Shown: piece by piece, positions 1 to 9,904 of the stretch
Layout of the letters: each line of letters opens with the position of its first letter
How positions within the stretch are numbered: the stretch's first letter is position 1
Origin: Prorocentrum cordatum
Taxonomy: Eukaryota > Sar > Dinophyceae > Prorocentrales > Prorocentraceae
Assembly: GCA_963575745.1 (NCBI GenBank)
Contig: CAUYUJ010000770.1
Coordinates: 1 to 40,000, forward strand
Length of the DNA stretch: 40,000 bases
Reading direction: 5' to 3'
Notes under the pieces: model-generated
Seen by the model: only the letters and a program-made list of their open reading frames with translations
The model's database searches: none
Told to the model about the DNA's origin: nothing
Made by a program: the position numbers and the translations under genes

Positions 1-144
1 CGCACGCGCACGCGCACGCGCACGCGCACGCGCACGCGCACGCGCACGCGCACGCGCACGCGCACGCGCACGCGCACGCGCACGCGCACGCGCACGCGCA
101 CGCGCACGCGCACGCGCACGCGCACGCGCACGCGCACACACACA
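1..144. repeat. (CGCACG)n microsatellite, strictly alternating pyrimidine-purine
   Basis: The window opens inside a near-perfect hexanucleotide repeat of CGCACG that fades into CACACA at about 136-144. Every step alternates pyrimidine and purine, the pattern known to favour left-handed Z-DNA. It is cut by the window edge, so its true length is unknown. An A-rich stretch (CAAAC/AAAAG) follows to about 175. There is no sign of a telomere repeat. Confidence 0.95.
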
Positions 145-278
145 AACAAAACAAAAGAAACAACATAACACAAACAAGCAACAAACACACAAACATACGC
201 ACAGAGCCCCCGTGCGCTTCACCCGGGCGCGCCCGGCCCTGCACTGCGCCCTGCTTCTCGGAGGCTCCAGAGCTCGGC

Positions 279-439
279 TTAAGTCGGGCGTGCCCCTCTA
301 CGGGAGGAGTGTTCAAGGAGCGTCAACAAAAGTAATCAGGGGACGATTTTTCCACTAAGCTTGACATTTTTTATGATCATTTGACTATTTTTGATTTTTC
401 TTTTTACGATCCTCCTGTAGGAGGACATGCCCGACTTAA
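279..439. mobile_element. Short inverted-repeat element, family A, copy 1
   Basis: A 161-bp non-coding unit bounded by 29-bp inverted repeats (279-307 and 411-439) that match at 24 of 29 positions and begin TTAAGTCGGGC at each outer end. The interior is AT-rich and has no open frame. A second copy with the same ends and a related interior (shared GGGGACGA followed by TTTTC) lies at 38134-38290. The two copies and the terminal inverted repeats make this MITE-like. No transposase is visible, and TTAA may be part of the target or of the end. Confidence 0.75.
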
Positions 440-472
440 AGCTTGGCAGGGCGGCGCTATGCGCAGGCCCTG

Positions 473-810
473 GGTCGGTGGTTCGAAGATGGGGTCCTGA
501 GGGATGGGGACCTCAGGATAGAAGTTGAAGAAAAACAAATGCTATTCACATAATCTTTTGGCTGTCCGCGCGGATTTCTTGGATCCGCGCTGGGCCCCCC
601 CCGGGCGGCGCCTCCGGTGCCGCCCCTGGCGCGCTCCGCGCGCCGGGGAGGTGGGTCCAGCGCGGATCCAAGAAATCCGCGCGGAGCGCCAAAAGCTTGT
701 GTTCATGCCGTTTTTTCTTCTGAGGGGACCCACGGGTGGTTTTTACGGTGTTTGAGGCACTTCCTCCTGAGGACCCCATCCCTCAGGACCACATCCCTGA
801 ACCACCGACC
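473..810. mobile_element. Foldback (long inverted-repeat) element, family B, copy 1
   Basis: A 338-bp unit that is one long imperfect palindrome. The outer arms (473-518 and 765-810) match at 41 of 46 positions and start GGTCGGTGGTTC. The inner arms, near 565-593 and 657-686, share CGCGGATTTCTTGGATCCGC and flank a GC-rich centre. The right arm carries a TTTTTTCTTC stretch matched by AGAAAAAC on the left. Related cores lie at 33194-33394 and 38099-38396, with an arm fragment at 35575-35625. Small open frames here appear on both strands with the same peptides, as expected of a palindrome, and are not genes. Confidence 0.8.
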
Positions 811-1026
811 GGGGGCACGACCTCCCTGCCCGACGAGACCCAGACCCAGAGCCTCCTGGGTTCTTGCACTCCTCCCATCCTTTCTCTCGCTCTCGCCCGC
901 CCAGCGCCTGCCAGGGGGTCGCTGCGTCTGGGGGCGGCATTTCCGTCGGGGCCCTCCCTGAAGCTGCCGGTGCGGCAAGTGTCGCCGGGCAGGGGCGGGG
1001 CAAGGGAGAGGGAGGCCGACGGTGAT

Positions 1027-1239
1027 TTTGGACGCCCGACATGGGTACGGAAAGAATGGGTACAATGCCCAACAGCAGTTCCTGTTCATTCTGAACAGGA
1101 CTCGCTGTCCGCGCCGCCGCGACCTGTGTCCATTCGAGACAGAAGGCCGCCTGCCAAACAGCGGCTGCTGTTGGTTTGGGACAACATTTGTTGTTGGGCA
1201 TTGTACCCATTCTTTCGGTACCCATTTCGGGCGTCCAAA
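1027..1239. mobile_element. Terminal-inverted-repeat element, family C, copy 1, with 5-bp target duplication
   Basis: A 213-bp unit whose 47-bp ends (1028-1074 and 1192-1238) match at 45 of 47 positions and begin TTGGACGCCCG. It is flanked by GTGAT at 1022-1026 and 1240-1244, a plausible 5-bp target-site duplication. Inside is a small hairpin (TCCTGTTCA, loop TTC, TGAACAGGA). A closely similar copy lies at 35811-36004. It has no coding capacity. The nearly identical ends suggest fairly recent activity, or selection or conversion keeping the arms alike. Confidence 0.85.
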
Positions 1240-1241
1240 GT

Positions 1242-1640
1242 GATGGTTATAAGGATGAGTGTGATGAGTTTGATGAGGAGTATGATGATTACGATGGCGA
1301 TAGCGATAAACGATGTCGTCGCCGATTATGTGCATGATAAGGATGATGATGGTGATGCGGAAGACGACGATGGAGTCGATGATGGCAATGGCAATAGCGA
1401 TGGTGACGGCTGTGATGCTGACGATGTTGCTTATGATGTGGACGGTGTAGATGAATTTTATTGTTGATGATGATATTGATGCTGATGATGACGATTGTGA
1501 TGATACTGATGATGCTGAGAGGATGATTGTGCAGTCGATCGTGATGTTGGTGATGCTGATGCTGATGATGATGTTGTGTGTATGATAAGGACGATCATGC
1601 TGTTGCGGACGATGCTGATAGTGATAGTGATGATGGTGGT
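1242..1640. repeat. TGATGA-type imperfect microsatellite
   Basis: Irregular runs of GATGAT, TGCTGA and CGATGA begin directly at the right edge of the family C element. The open frames across it encode Asp/Asp-Gly, Met or His/Ile runs on the two strands, which is simple-repeat composition and not evidence for protein. Confidence 0.9.
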
Positions 1641-1880
1641 GGGTGAGGAGGAGGCGGAATTGAAATGTTGTGAATATGTTGTCTACATTCTTGTCGTGCG
1701 AGCCACCGTTGTGATGATAGCTCGTCTTCCCACGGCCATTACTGCTTGATGGCGAGTATGCGAGGGAATAATAACTTCTCTTTCTGTGAGCACGCAGTGA
1801 AGCTGTGATCGACCGCGCATTCAACATCGCTGCTGTTGTAATTACAATGTTTCTGGGCATCTGGAACGGAGGACGATGCG
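1640..1880. other. Unassigned sequence between two simple-repeat tracts
   Basis: This is mixed-composition sequence. The 385-residue minus-strand frame that crosses it (703-1860) is built from the reversed TGATGA tract, family C and family B, so I do not accept it as a gene. Confidence 0.5.
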
Positions 1881-2145
1881 GATGATGATGAGCATGAATA
1901 CGTGGAGGATGAGGGGCAGGATCACGAGCATGAGGATCATAGGATGATTAGGCACAGCAGGACCAGGAGCAGGAGTGGGAAGAGGATGAGCACGACGAGG
2001 ACGAGGATGTCCAGGAGGATGACCAAGAGAAACATGAACAGGAGGAGCAGGAGGAGGAGGAGCAGCAGGAGGAGAAGGAAGGGGTTGAGGAGCCAGAGAA
2101 GGAGGAGGAGGAGGAGGAGGAGGAGGAGGACGTGGCAGGATGACG
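1880..2145. repeat. Purine-rich GGA/GAG/GATGA tract
   Basis: The sequence moves from GATGATGAGCATGA into GAGGACGAGGAT and then (GGA)n up to about 2135. One strand is almost wholly purine near 2040-2130, so Glu/Arg-rich and Leu-rich frames arise by composition. Confidence 0.85.
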
Positions 2146-2837
2146 AGAGTGCCAGCTCGCCCGTCGACGCCCGAGTCCCTGCCGCCGACTCGCCCCCGAC
2201 GTCCGAGTCCCTGCTGCCTCCGCGCGCTCGCGCGCGCGGGCTGGTGGTGGCGGTGGAGGCCCGTGTCAAGCAGAGGCGAGGCATCTTGGCCCCGCCGAAG
2301 ACTGTTCTAAGAACCTCTGGCGGTTACGCGACATGTTCTCAGAGCATGTTTGGCCGAGGCCACCTTGCTTTAATACATCGGGTCCACGTGAAAAGAACAC
2401 TGGCTTGGTTCTTAGAGCGTTCGTTTGTTCTAAGAGCATGTCGTGGTTGGCCTTGCGGAATGCCGGGACGGTGGGTCCCAGTTCAGTTGTGAGAATTGTG
2501 TTCTCTTTTTGGCTCGAGGCCAGCTTCGAAAAAACAAACTGCGTGCTCTTTGAATTATGTTTTGACTTCGAGACATGTGTCTGTTGAAGCCGACTTCGGC
2601 TTCAACCAGAATCTTGATGGTTGTTGAAGCTGGGTTCGACTCGAAGCAGCTGGGGACTTTGTTGAAGCTGACTGAGATGCTAAGCATGCCCAGCTCAACA
2701 TCAACAACACGTGTGGTCAGTGAGACCGGATCCGACGTCAAAAACAAGCAGTTCTTTCGGGCCTCCGCCCCCTCCGCGCGCGCGACAGCGCGGGGGCATT
2801 TGGGGGCGTTGCTTCGGGGGCTGGGTCGGCGCTCACG
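2146..2837. other. Gene-free spacer with short hairpins
   Basis: No frame here has convincing protein character. Features visible are a near-perfect 24-bp palindrome at 2583-2606 (GTTGAAGCCGA / TCGGCTTCAAC), further GTTGAAGCT copies near 2622 and 2663, and several TTCTAAGA/TTCTTAGAGC repeats at 2305-2440. These may be remains of an old repeat, but I could not define its ends. Confidence 0.5.
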
Positions 2838-3000
2838 TCGTCCTGCTCCTCCAGCTCCTCCTCTTTCTCTTCTTCTCCTCGCCTTCCTCTTTGTTTTTTC
2901 TGTTCCTCTTCGTCATCCTCCGGATCCTCTTCGTTCTCGTCCTCATCCTCCTCAGGCTCCTGCTCCTCCCGCTTCTCATCCTGCTGACCATCCTGGTCCC
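2838..3000. repeat. Pyrimidine-rich CTC/TCCT tract
   Basis: A CCTCCT/TCTTCTCC-rich strand, the reverse type of the GGA tracts elsewhere. Glu-rich minus-strand frames here are composition artefacts. Confidence 0.8.
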
Positions 3001-3915
3001 CACGTGCAGGCTCTGCCACATCGTGAGCCTTGTGTCTCGCATCCCCCCTCCACCCCGTTCTTGTCCTTATACGTAGCTTCTCCCGCCCCAGACGCGTCGA
3101 CGGGGCGGGCCGAACGTCTTCCCGAGACTTCTTCACCAGTTGTGGGCCTACTGCTTGCGACTCGCAGCCGTGACTCGGACGAAGCGCGGGCGGTCTTCAG
3201 GATGAGGCTCTCGCTTCTGCGCCGCGCATGCTCAAAGTGTTGAGTTGAGATGATGGGGGTTATCGCATTAGCTCATCGAGAAGAAACGGCCCCCTATCCC
3301 TAAGACGCGATGAAGATGTGGCCTCGCTTAAGTTCCCGTGTTCGCATTAGGGGTAACAGATCTGGGCTGCTTGGTCTGATGCATCTGCAGAGATGACTCC
3401 CTATCCCTGATGTCTTGGGGCCCTCCTAGCTTAGGTCCCCTTCCAAAGGGTTAGGGGTACTTTAATTGCTTATCTCTAGGCGCTCGCACATTCGTTTTAC
3501 AAGTTGCAGCAGTTTCAAGGATGGCGGGCGGTGCTTTTTCAGAATGGGGCCCACCACCACACTGAAAGCTGAGCTGCACAAATGTCTGGTGGCTTATTTT
3601 CGGAATGGGACTCTCGCTTATGACGTCTCCAAGTTCATGACCAGAAGTGCAAGCTTGTGCAATCATTGCGCACTTGGGATGTTTTCTCAAAACAGTGACC
3701 TCGTCTGAATTCTCGTTGACCATCTAATCATGCCTTCTCGCATTTCGCATTCCTCATCATTCTCTCGAAGGATGCAAGCAATTCCATTTCAAAACGGGGC
3801 TCTCTCACCTGAATGGCAGGCCCATGCGGCGCTGGTCTTGATAGTGGGCGCTTCTTGTTGTAGTGAAAAGATAGTCTTGTAGGGACTACTGAGCATGGAC
3901 CTTCGCAGACGGTGG
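3001..3915. other. Unassigned spacer
   Basis: I see no gene. TATCCCTAAG/TTAGGGGTA-type motifs occur at about 3292, 3348, 3400 and 3450. They recall the CTATCCCTAAGAT hairpin at 33963-34010, so a degraded repeat is possible. Between 3535 and 3800, phrases such as TTCAGAATGGG and TTCGGAATGGG recur irregularly. Confidence 0.4.
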
Positions 3916-4096
3916 AGTACAGTCGACCCGCATAGTAAGGATGGGTAACCTTCCCAAGGGTACCCTTGCATCCTTCGCTCCTCGGTCCATCCTTGGCCAC
4001 TTTGGTTGGCCGCGCCCTGCTCGAAAAGCTTCGGGATGTCCTTCCAAGGCCTTTGCATCCTTATCGTGCGTCGCTATGATACGGGTTGACTGTACT
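3916..4096. mobile_element. Terminal-inverted-repeat element, family D, copy 1
   Basis: An 181-bp unit with 18-bp ends (3916-3933 and 4079-4096) matching at 16 of 18 positions, reading AGTACAGTCGACCCGCAT. The body includes AGTAAGGATGGGTAACCTTC and CCATCCTTGGCCAC, which recur in copies at 34251-34437 and 36112-36285. This copy and the 36-kb copy share about 35 bp beyond the right end (GGTTCCACT, then TCCTCCTCC) and run into a CCT array, so element plus array may be one unit. Confidence 0.75.
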
Positions 4097-4130
4097 GCAG
4101 CGCAATGGATGGATCTAGGTTCCACTCTGG

Positions 4131-4972
4131 TCCTCCTCCTCCTCCTCCTCCTCTTTCTCCTCCTCCTCGTCCTGGTCCTCCACCTCCTCCTCCTCCTCCT
4201 TCTCCTCCTCCTCCTCCTCCTCCCCCTTCCCCTCCTACCACTCCTCCTCCTCCTTTCAATCCTCCTCCTCCTCCTCCTCCTCGGTCTCCTCCTCCTCCTC
4301 CTCCTCCTCCTCCTCCTCCTCGTCCTCCTCTCCTCCTCCTCCTCCTCCTCCTCCTCCTCCTCCTCCTCATCCGCCTCTCCTCCCCCTCCCCCTCCCCCTC
4401 CTCCTCTTCCTCCTGCTCCTCCTCCTCCTCCACCTCCTCCCTCTCCTGCTCCTGCTCTGCTCCTGCTCCTGCCCTCCTGCTCCTGCTCCTCCTCGTCCTC
4501 CTCCTTCTCCTCCTCCTCCTCCTCCTCCTCCTCCTCCTCTCTCCTCCTCCTCTCTCCTCCCCCTCCCCCCTCATCCTCCTCCTCCTCTCTCCTCCTCCTC
4601 CTCCTCCTCCTCCTCCTCCTCCTCCTCCTCCTCCTTCCTCCCTCCTCCTTCCTCCTCCTCCCTCCCCTCCTCTCAATCCCCCTCCTCTCTCCTCTCCTCC
4701 TCCTGCTCCCTCCTCCCCTCCTCCTCCTCCTCCTGCTCCTCCCTCATCCTTCGCCTCCTGCTCCTCCATCTCCTCCCCCTCGTCCCCTCTTCTTCTTCTT
4801 CTTCCTCCTCGTCTGGTCCTTCTCCTCCTCCCCCTCCTTCCCTCCTCCTTCTCCTCCTCCTCCTCCTCATCCTCCTCCTCGTCGTCTTCTCCTCCTCTCC
4901 TCCTCGTCCTCCTCCTCATCCTCCTCCTCCTCCTCTTCCTCCTCCTCCTCCTCCTTCTCTTCCCCCCTCCCG
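4131..4972. repeat. Long (CCT)n homopyrimidine array
   Basis: About 840 bp of CCT with scattered CTT, CCC, CGT and CAT variants; the complementary strand is almost entirely purine. Long frames of Leu/Ser/Pro (plus) and Arg/Glu/Gly (minus) exist because the triplet repeat has no stops. Tracts like this can form intramolecular triplex (H-DNA), and array length is likely unstable. The left edge joins the family D flank. Confidence 0.95.
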
Positions 4973-5036
4973 GCCCCCATGGAGCAGATCTTGGCTGTTT
5001 TTGGCGCCTGTTTCAGGCAGGTGGATCCTCCCCAAT

Positions 5037-5146
5037 AGGACGCACTGCTGCAAACAGTCGCACTCAGCAGAGGTTCGGAACCAGACCCGTCCCCCTCCCC
5101 CCTCTCCTTCCAACGTCGAAGCACCGAATGAGGAGACGTTCAACCA
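5037..5146. repeat. Dispersed repeat E, copy 1
   Basis: About 110 bp shared in the same orientation with 39291-39404. Common blocks include GCAAACAGTCGCACT, AGCAGAGGT, a C-rich run (CCCCCTCCCCCC) and GTCGAAGC followed by CCGAAT. I found no terminal inverted repeat and no coding potential, so its nature is unknown. Confidence 0.65.
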
Positions 5147-5234
5147 CTAAGAGGGCATCTAACAAATCCTTACATCGGACGGCCTGGTTCTGTTCCTCCT
5201 CCTGCCCCTCGTCGCTCTTCTCCCTGGTCCCTCA

Positions 5235-5405
5235 GGAGGAGGAGGAGGAGGAGGAGGAGGAGGAGAGGAGGAGGAGGAGGAGGAGGAGGAGGAGGAGAGG
5301 AGGAGGAGGATTGAGAGGAGGAGGAGGAGGAAGGAGGAGGAGGATTGGAGGAGGAGGAGGAGGAGGAGAGGAGGAGGAGGAGGAGAGATTGAGTGGAGGA
5401 GGAAG
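5235..5405. repeat. (GGA)n homopurine array facing the CCT array
   Basis: About 170 bp of GGA with occasional GATT interruptions. Together with the CCT array at 4131-4972 it forms a very long imperfect inverted repeat with a ~265-bp loop holding repeat E. Confidence 0.9.
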
Positions 5406-5892
5406 AGGCTTCCCCTTTCTCTGCTCCTCCTCGTCTTTCTTCCTCCGCGCGCGCGGGGGGCGGACCGGAGGTCGGTGCCGGCGCTGCACGTGACCAGTGC
5501 GGCGGCGCGCCCCCGGGAGGGGGCCGCGCGGCCCCCCGTGTGGACGGCCAGGGGGGGCGGGGAGGAGAGGGAGGGGGGCCATCCTCGATCCTCGATCTTC
5601 TTCATCGATCCTCGGTCCTCGGTCCTCGGTCCTCGTCTTCCCCTCTCCTCCTGGTCCTCCCTTGTCCTCGTCCTCCCAGTCGTCGTCCTCCTCCTCCTCT
5701 TCCTCCTCCTCCTCCTCCTCCTCCTCTTTCTCTCCTTCCTCATCGTTCTCCTTCCGTCCTCCCTTGTCCTTGTCCTCCCTTCGTCCTCCCTTCTCAGGAC
5801 GACTCGAGCGTTCCAGGGGGCCAAGGAGCGCTCCGAGCCGTTGAGTGCGACAAATTCTTGGCAGTTGCACTGTCACTCCCGAGCCAATGCCA
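5406..5892. other. Unassigned spacer with a CCT-rich tract and GATCCTCG repeats
   Basis: GC-rich sequence to 5580, then short tandem units at 5582-5635 (GATCCTCGATCTTC, TCGGTCCTCGG), then a (TCC)n tract at about 5690-5735 grading into TTGTCCTCC repeats to 5790. No gene is supported. Confidence 0.6.
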
Positions 5893-6300
5893 GGCAGCCG
5901 CAATGTGTGGACGTGCCCTGCGTGCCATGCCAATGGCTGCTGGGGACAGACCAAGGTATTCTTCTGGTGCAGGAAGCCGCGCCCTCTCCCGAAGGAGAAG
6001 GGCGACAAAGGGTGACAGGGGCGGTGATGCGACGCCTTCGCAGGAGGACGTGCCAGACATCGGGAAGAAAATGGAGGACTATCGCGTTCGCCTGCGAGAT
6101 CTCGAGAAGCTCGCCCAGGAGCCGGGAAGGAGTTCGCGTCCGAGGCCACGTCCAAGATGCAGGAACAGATCGACGGGCTGCTGGCCCAGAAGGAGGCTGC
6201 CGCCCCCGAGTGCTACGCCGAGGTGGCTGAGCGCCGCCGTCTGCGGCAAGGTCAGAAGCTGCAGGGCGGTCCAATGGGAGCGCTCGTTTGGTTTCTTGGG
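5893..6300 (+). pseudogene. Remnant of a second LINE ORF1-like gene (zinc motif plus coiled coil)
   Basis: I infer a broken nucleic-acid-binding ORF1 of a LINE-like element. Frame 1 reads NVWTCPACHANGCWG at 5902-5946, then FFWCRKPRP, giving paired cysteines spaced like a zinc ribbon, and then meets a stop after KEKGDKG near 6015. Frame 2 then gives charged helical sequence (KKMEDYRVRLRDLEKL at 6065-6112). Frame 1 resumes with SKMQEQIDGLLAQKEAAA at about 6151-6204. A zinc ribbon followed by coiled coil is also the plan of the ORF1 at 24753-25808, although the sequences differ. At least two frame changes make it non-functional. It lies on the opposite strand from the main element. Alternative: an unrelated zinc-ribbon gene fragment. 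Confidence 0.4.
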
Positions 6301-6425
6301 GGCCTCTTGGGCTGTTTTGGGGTCGTCTCGGAGCGCTCTTGGGTTGTCTTGGATGCCTCTTGGACCCTCTTGGGCGCTTTCTGGGGCCCTGGTCCGTCTT
6401 GGGACCCTCTGGGCCTGTGGACGAG
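6283..6425. repeat. TTGGG-type short minisatellite
   Basis: Imperfect 10-20 bp units of the form CTCTTGGGC/CTTGGATGCC. The same style of repeat fills 14100-14685. It directly follows the ORF1-like remnant. Confidence 0.7.
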
Positions 6426-6683
6426 TCGCGAGGGGCAGCCCGAGGCCGCGCGGGAACGACCGGACAATTTGAGGATTGGGGGCCCCGGCCCTCTTAGAAT
6501 ATCAGAATCCCACGGTCCTGAGCACAGAGAGCAGGGGGCACACGACAGCCCTTGGGGTAGTTCCACTTCACGCCTGGAGGCGCGGTGGCGGCTTCAGGGC
6601 CGACCGCGCCGATGGGCGCGGGCGCCCTGGAGCGCGTGAGTGGCAGGATGGTGCATGATGGCAAGATGGGTGCCTTCATTCGA

Positions 6684-6860
6684 CTAGACGTAAGAGTTAC
6701 CTTTCGCCGGAGTGAACTTTGGTGCGGGCAGAAATTGGTCCCCAGATCGCCGAACGCGATGCAGTAGCAGCGTCTTCCGCGGTTGTGCTCGGTCCCCCAG
6801 CGGCCCCCCAAAAGCCGCGCACCAAAGGTCACTCGTACCCAGGGTTACTCTTGCGTGTAG
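6684..6860. mobile_element. Terminal-inverted-repeat element (family G), single copy here
   Basis: A 177-bp unit. The left end CTAGACGTAAGAGTTACC pairs with a right end that, reversed, reads CTACACGCAAGAGTAACC. Further in, both arms carry CTTTGGTGCG. The arms are about 45 bp long at roughly three quarters identity. Pairing may extend a further ~12 bp on each side (CATTCGA / TCGATTCATG). I see no open frame of note. Its divergence suggests it is older than family C. Confidence 0.6.
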
Positions 6861-6883
6861 CCGATTCATGGTCGCCGCGGGCC

Positions 6884-7054
6884 ATGCCGCTGAACTACTT
6901 CATCATTCCAAAGGGCCTCCTGCAGAAGGGTGCGGCCGCCGAGGAGATGGCCGGTTTTGCTGCGAAGCCGCGCTGGCTTGTCAATATGGAGTTGGGCAGG
7001 CGAGCGGCAGCGTCCGGATTATTTCAAGTTGCAGACGAAGATGAATCATACTAA
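6884..7054 (+). CDS. Short unassigned open frame, 56 residues
   Basis: The frame reads MPLNYFIIPKGLL at its start, continues with a balanced amino-acid mix and ends ADEDESY before TAA. It is the end of a longer frame that begins inside the family G element. Its composition looks more protein-like than its surroundings, but I recognise no family and see no transcript signal. It is followed by an AAGAAGAAG run. It could equally be chance or a last exon of an unknown gene. Confidence 0.15.
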   Translation: MPLNYFIIPKGLLQKGAAAEEMAGFAAKPRWLVNMELGRRAAASGLFQVADEDESY

Positions 7055-9904
7055 GAAGAAGAAGAATATTAAGAAGAAGGCATGGCCGCGGGCATTCGCG
7101 ACGGTCTTGGACCGCCAGTGGCGCGGCAGAGACCTCTGAGGCGCGAGCATGTCGACAGCGAGGCCGTGCATGATCTCCGGGTGCGCCTCGTGGGCGCGTG
7201 CGAGATGCGCCTCGACGGGCTCCGCAATTACAGCGGCGACGAACTGCCAGCTAGGGTGGGCCATGGCAGCAGGGGGGCAGGGGCGAGGAGTTGACGCCGC
7301 AGTGCGGGAGGGGCAGGGGCGCCCGGGGCAGCGGCGTTGGCGGCCGTGCCGTGCGCATTGCGTGCTTGCTGCAGGACGTCGCTCGCATCGCAGGCGGCGA
7401 CTGCTGCGAGGCAGCGGCGCAGCCAGTGGCAGAGCTGCGGGCGATTGCGGGCGCCCTGTTCCAGCGGCGAGCATTTCTCCCGTTCCCTGCCAGCGGCGAC
7501 GTGCTCTCGACAGACTGGCCGAACGCGGTCGAGACTTCCATCGGTCGCTTCACGGTCGCGAGCAACGTGCGGTCGAGCGCCAGCAGCAGGTGGCCGCGGC
7601 GGAAGCAGAAGAGGAGAGAATCAGTGATGTGAACATAGCAACCGAGACATGGTCAGCATGGGTGAGAGGCCGCCGCGAGAAGCCAGCGGGCGCCGCCCGC
7701 GCGGGGGCCGAGCCGAAGGCGCTGGGGCAGCCCATGATGCTAGATTAGCGGGGGGGCAGTAGCAGGGACAAGGACGCAGTTGGGGCCTTACTTTCCGGCT
7801 CAGTTCGGGCCGCGCCCGTTGACCTGATGGCCCCTCGGGCCGCGGTCGACGCGGCTCTGAAGGGCCTGGGCGGGCGGGCGCGCGGGCGGGGCGGGGGGGG
7901 GGGGGCGTTCGGCCGCTCGGGGTCGACTTGGGGGCGCCGCGATTTGGAGTGCCCGACTTCGACGAGCCGAAGATGTTGCAGCCGATCCTGGGTGGCCGCG
8001 CGACGCGCGCAGCCGAGGCCTGCGAGTGGGATGCGTGGGAGAGACGCCGCGCGCAAGCGTGCGGTTGGGGCGTGGCATGCATGTCCGCTGAAAGGGCGGC
8101 CCAGGTGCAAGGCCGAAATGCGGGGGGTCGTCGGCCGGGGGTGAAGCGTTCGCGATCGCCTGCTGCGACCTCGGGCAGTGTTGCGAGGCCGTGGGCGACC
8201 GGATATGGCAGGGCGGCGTCGGGTGGGCCCCCCCGGGCAGGCTGCCGTTCGTCGTCCTGAGGCTGTTCTCGGCGACGCGCGGGGTCGCGCTGGATGGGCT
8301 GCTTTGCGGAAAGGGGTCTTCTGGAGTTGCGGTGTAGTCGTTGGGTCGGCGTTCGACCCGCTGCGCTTGAATCTTATTTTCCCGGGGTCGATCAATCGCT
8401 CCATCGTCTACTGCCCCAGAGCGGGCGCGCGCCCGTGCCTCGTTGGTCTCGCCGCGGGGGCTCGCGGGGGCGCCCGGTGATCTCGGCCCGGCATTTCCTG
8501 CCAGCGACGTAGATGGCGGGGGCTCTCGAGGACGAATTGAAGCCGAGGGTGTCGACGGCGCGCGGTGCAAAGGCCGCCGCGACCGCCTTCCGCGTCGAGC
8601 TGGGCAAGATGGGGTGGTGAGGCAGGGGGCGCAGCTCGGCGCGAATGCCGGCCGCGCGGGGGGCGGGCCACCTTCTCGGCGCGCGCGGCGGGCAGGTGGC
8701 GACGCGCCGGGGCCCCGCCCAGGCGGGCCGTCGCGACAGGGGCTCGCCAGATGAGGATGCAGCGCGTGCGCCGAGCAAGAGCGGGAGCGGACGAGGCGCT
8801 GAATCCGGACGCGATGCCGTCGGACAATCGCGGTGCCAGAGTCTGGGGCGCGACCGGCGCCGTTGACGACGGGCTGAGGCAGGTGGCGGCTGGAGGGCCC
8901 CATCGGCGACCGCGAGGGTCGGTCGCTCAACCTCGCGTTGCTGGCGGAAGATGCTGGCCCCGAGGTCGTCGCCAACGCAGGCCCCCTCGCGGAGTGGGCC
9001 AGGGCGCGGCCGTAGGGGGGCGGCGTGGGCGCGCGACCTCCTGATGACGGCCTCGCGCTCGCGGGTTATGGGGTTGCTTGGGCGCCCGAGGCCGCGGGGC
9101 CCAGGGGGGGGGCCAGCTGGCTCTGTCGTCGCCGTCGTGCTGCGCCCCACGTGGGCCGCGCAAGCGCCGCGGTCTATCGCGGGCGGCGCAGACGTGACCG
9201 ATTCGCCGCCATCGCTGTGGATGTCGCGCGGGCGGGTTACGGAGGCCACGCGCGCTTGATTTTGGATGCGGGGCTTGCCCGCTGGAGAAGCCAGAGTGCA
9301 GAGTCATATTTTCCTAGAGGCGATTCGCGCGCTGTTGACGCGCCCGCTTGCACACGAGCGGGGGGCAGAGCATCGCGCGCGCTCGCGCTCGCTAGGGGGG
9401 CGCGTGGCCGCGGCCGCGTACCTTGCGCGGACGTAGATTTGAATCGCGCGTGCGTGTTCGGCGCGCGTGACGAGGAGGGCGGAGCAGTGGGGTGTGGGCT
9501 CATGATCAGGGCGATGCCAAGCCCCTCTCAGGGTTCGACCTCCTTCGGGCTCGAGGCGTGTGCGAGGGCGCTAGTCGGCTTCTGGATGATCTCTTGATGT
9601 CGTTTACGGTGCAAAGAGGTGGATCATCCAGTATGGGCGTCATGAGAAGTGTTTGCCGATTCGTCGCTGCTGCGCGGTAACTGTATCCCCGTGCGTCGAG
9701 CGGGATGGGGTCCGTGCAGTTCTCGAAAAGTGGCGAGGAGCTGAGATTCTCGAAGTGTGGGCCTTTCCCCCCGCCCCTCCCCCAACCAAAAAATGCCTTG
9801 GCGATGTGCCCAGCCCCTCTGCAATGCGTGGCGCGAGTAGCTTGGGACACGTAGACAGAGGTGATGACGTGACATGGGCGCATATACTCCTGCGGGTGGC
9901 ATTC
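7055..9904. other. GC-rich stretch without a recognisable gene
   Basis: Very GC-rich sequence; long frames on both strands are Arg/Pro/Ala-rich and mirror each other, as expected of composition. Less biased pieces are on the plus strand at 8513-8620 (start MAGALEDELKPR, TGA stop) and 8891-9019 (LEGPIGDREGRSLNLALL, ending at TAG). A minus-strand frame near 7046-7261 (start MAHPSWQFVAAV) is another. TCNTATTTTCC followed by GGCGAT or GGTCGAT recurs at about 8373 and 9304. A 10-bp inverted repeat CTGGATGATC / GATCATCCAG lies at 9581-9632. None is enough to call a gene. Confidence 0.5.

Noticed and set aside
1-144. Telomere or subtelomere end
   Set aside because: The CGCACG repeat is not a TTTAGGG-type telomere repeat, and the window edge is arbitrary.
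703-1860. 385-residue minus-strand open frame
   Set aside because: It is made of a reversed TGATG tract plus two palindromic elements, has no domain, and changes composition at each repeat border.
4074-5493. Long Leu/Ser/Pro and Arg/Glu/Gly frames over 250-460 codons
   Set aside because: CCT/GGA triplet repeats contain no stops in any frame; this is pure composition.
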